DNA of 64,000 bases from Pseudomonas delhiensis. Its GTDB lineage: Bacteria; Pseudomonadota; Gammaproteobacteria; Pseudomonadales; Pseudomonadaceae. Below, in pieces: positions 63,633 to 64,000 of the stretch (its first letter is position 1; the number at the start of each line of letters is the position of its first letter). The DNA lies in the NCBI RefSeq assembly GCF_900187975.1, contig NZ_FZPC01000016.1:102370-166369 (forward strand), read 5' to 3'. The translations under genes and the position numbers were made by a program. The notes beneath the pieces are model-generated. The model was not told the origin of the DNA and ran no database searches. It was given only the letters and a program-made list of their open reading frames with translations.

Positions 63633-64000
63633 ATGCGCCCTACCCGCCTGCTGTTCCCGATCCTGCTGTTCAACGCCACCCTGGCCCATGCCGCAGGCTT
63701 CAAGATCGCCGACATCCGCGTCAACGGCCTGCAGCGGGTCTCCGCCGGCAGCGTGTTCGCCGCCCTGCCGCTGAACGTGGGCGACCAGGCCGACGACCAC
63801 GCCCTGGTGGAGGCCTCGCGCTCGCTGTTCCGCACCGGTTTCTTCCAGGACATCCACCTCGGCCGCGACGGCGACGTGCTGGTGGTGGACGTGGTCGAGC
63901 GCCCCTCCATCTCCAGCATCGAGATCGAGGGCAACAAGGCCATCAGCACCGAAGACCTGATGAAGGGCCTCAAGCAGTCGGGCCTGGCCGAAGGCGAGAT
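63633..64000 (+). CDS. bamA: Outer-membrane assembly factor BamA-like (3' partial)
   Basis: About 122 residues are visible before the window ends. A signal peptide (LLFPILLFNATLAHA) precedes a first POTRA domain: FKIADIRVNGLQRVSAGSVF, then FRTGFFQDIHLGRDGDVLVV. The second POTRA opens with VERPSISSIEIEGNKAISTEDL. From memory, this matches the N-terminus of P. aeruginosa BamA (Opr86) very closely. BamA inserts beta-barrel proteins into the outer membrane. Its usual neighbours (mucP/rseP, hlpA/skp, lpxD) are absent upstream; here it is divergent from cpxRA, so it may be a second, stress-linked copy. The barrel is not visible. Confidence 0.82.
   Translation, partial: MRPTRLLFPILLFNATLAHAAGFKIADIRVNGLQRVSAGSVFAALPLNVGDQADDHALVEASRSLFRTGFFQDIHLGRDGDVLVVDVVERPSISSIEIEGNKAISTEDLMKGLKQSGLAEGE

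Overview
The window is a high-GC chromosomal stretch that reads as a Pseudomonas of the aeruginosa/citronellolis type. The evidence is the codon bias, close matches to Pseudomonas families (SfnB/SfnR, LhpR-type hydroxyproline genes, OsmC-YcaO, BamA/Opr86), Anr- and NrdR-type control of anaerobic ribonucleotide reductase, and dispersed Pseudomonas-style REP palindromes. No rRNA, tRNA, CRISPR array or insertion sequence was recognised. Both edges cut genes: an acyl-CoA-dehydrogenase-fold gene on the left and a BamA-like gene on the right.

Left part (1-14,700). Genes 2-5,911 run on + and encode a DszC/SfnB-like flavoprotein, an MFS exporter, a GNAT acetyltransferase, a half-size ABC exporter and an aldo/keto reductase. 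Across a REP pair, the minus-strand sfnB-sfnR pair has a good sigma-54 promoter. The overlapping fdsGBAD operon then encodes an NAD-dependent molybdenum formate dehydrogenase. With the Gfa-type gene at 30,120-30,698 this suggests C1 handling; organosulfur desulfonation is one source of formaldehyde (inference).

14,700-32,400. This part holds small metabolic genes, an OsmC-YcaO fusion, an anaerobic ribonucleotide reductase cluster, metE, a fosmidomycin-resistance-type MFS, a UvrA2-like ATPase lacking the UvrB-binding region, gfa and a membrane diguanylate cyclase. In the reductase cluster the glycyl-radical domain of NrdD is a separate 48-codon gene between nrdD and nrdG. A fixed 47-bp REP palindrome recurs five times between 19.9 and 46.6 kb.

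32,560-40,250 is a trans-4-hydroxy-L-proline catabolic cluster: permease, 2-epimerase, deaminase, alpha-ketoglutaric semialdehyde dehydrogenase, FAD D-hydroxyproline dehydrogenase, and a divergent PAS-AraC regulator. 40,380-46,860 carries a third GFA-family protein, a secreted tyrosine phosphatase fused to an autotransporter barrel, two AraC regulators with divergent partners, and a small gene coupled to a 27-codon leader ORF. 47,200-49,950 has lower GC and mostly uncharacterised genes and looks acquired.

Right part (50,000-64,000). An MBL hydrolase, GlpQ and a GNAT-DUF1801 fusion are followed by an envelope-stress and efflux block. A BaeSR-like two-component system is divergent from an RND tripartite pump operon. 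A CpxRA-like system is divergent from a bamA-like gene, with a perfect CpxR box (GTAAA-N5-GTAAA) between them.
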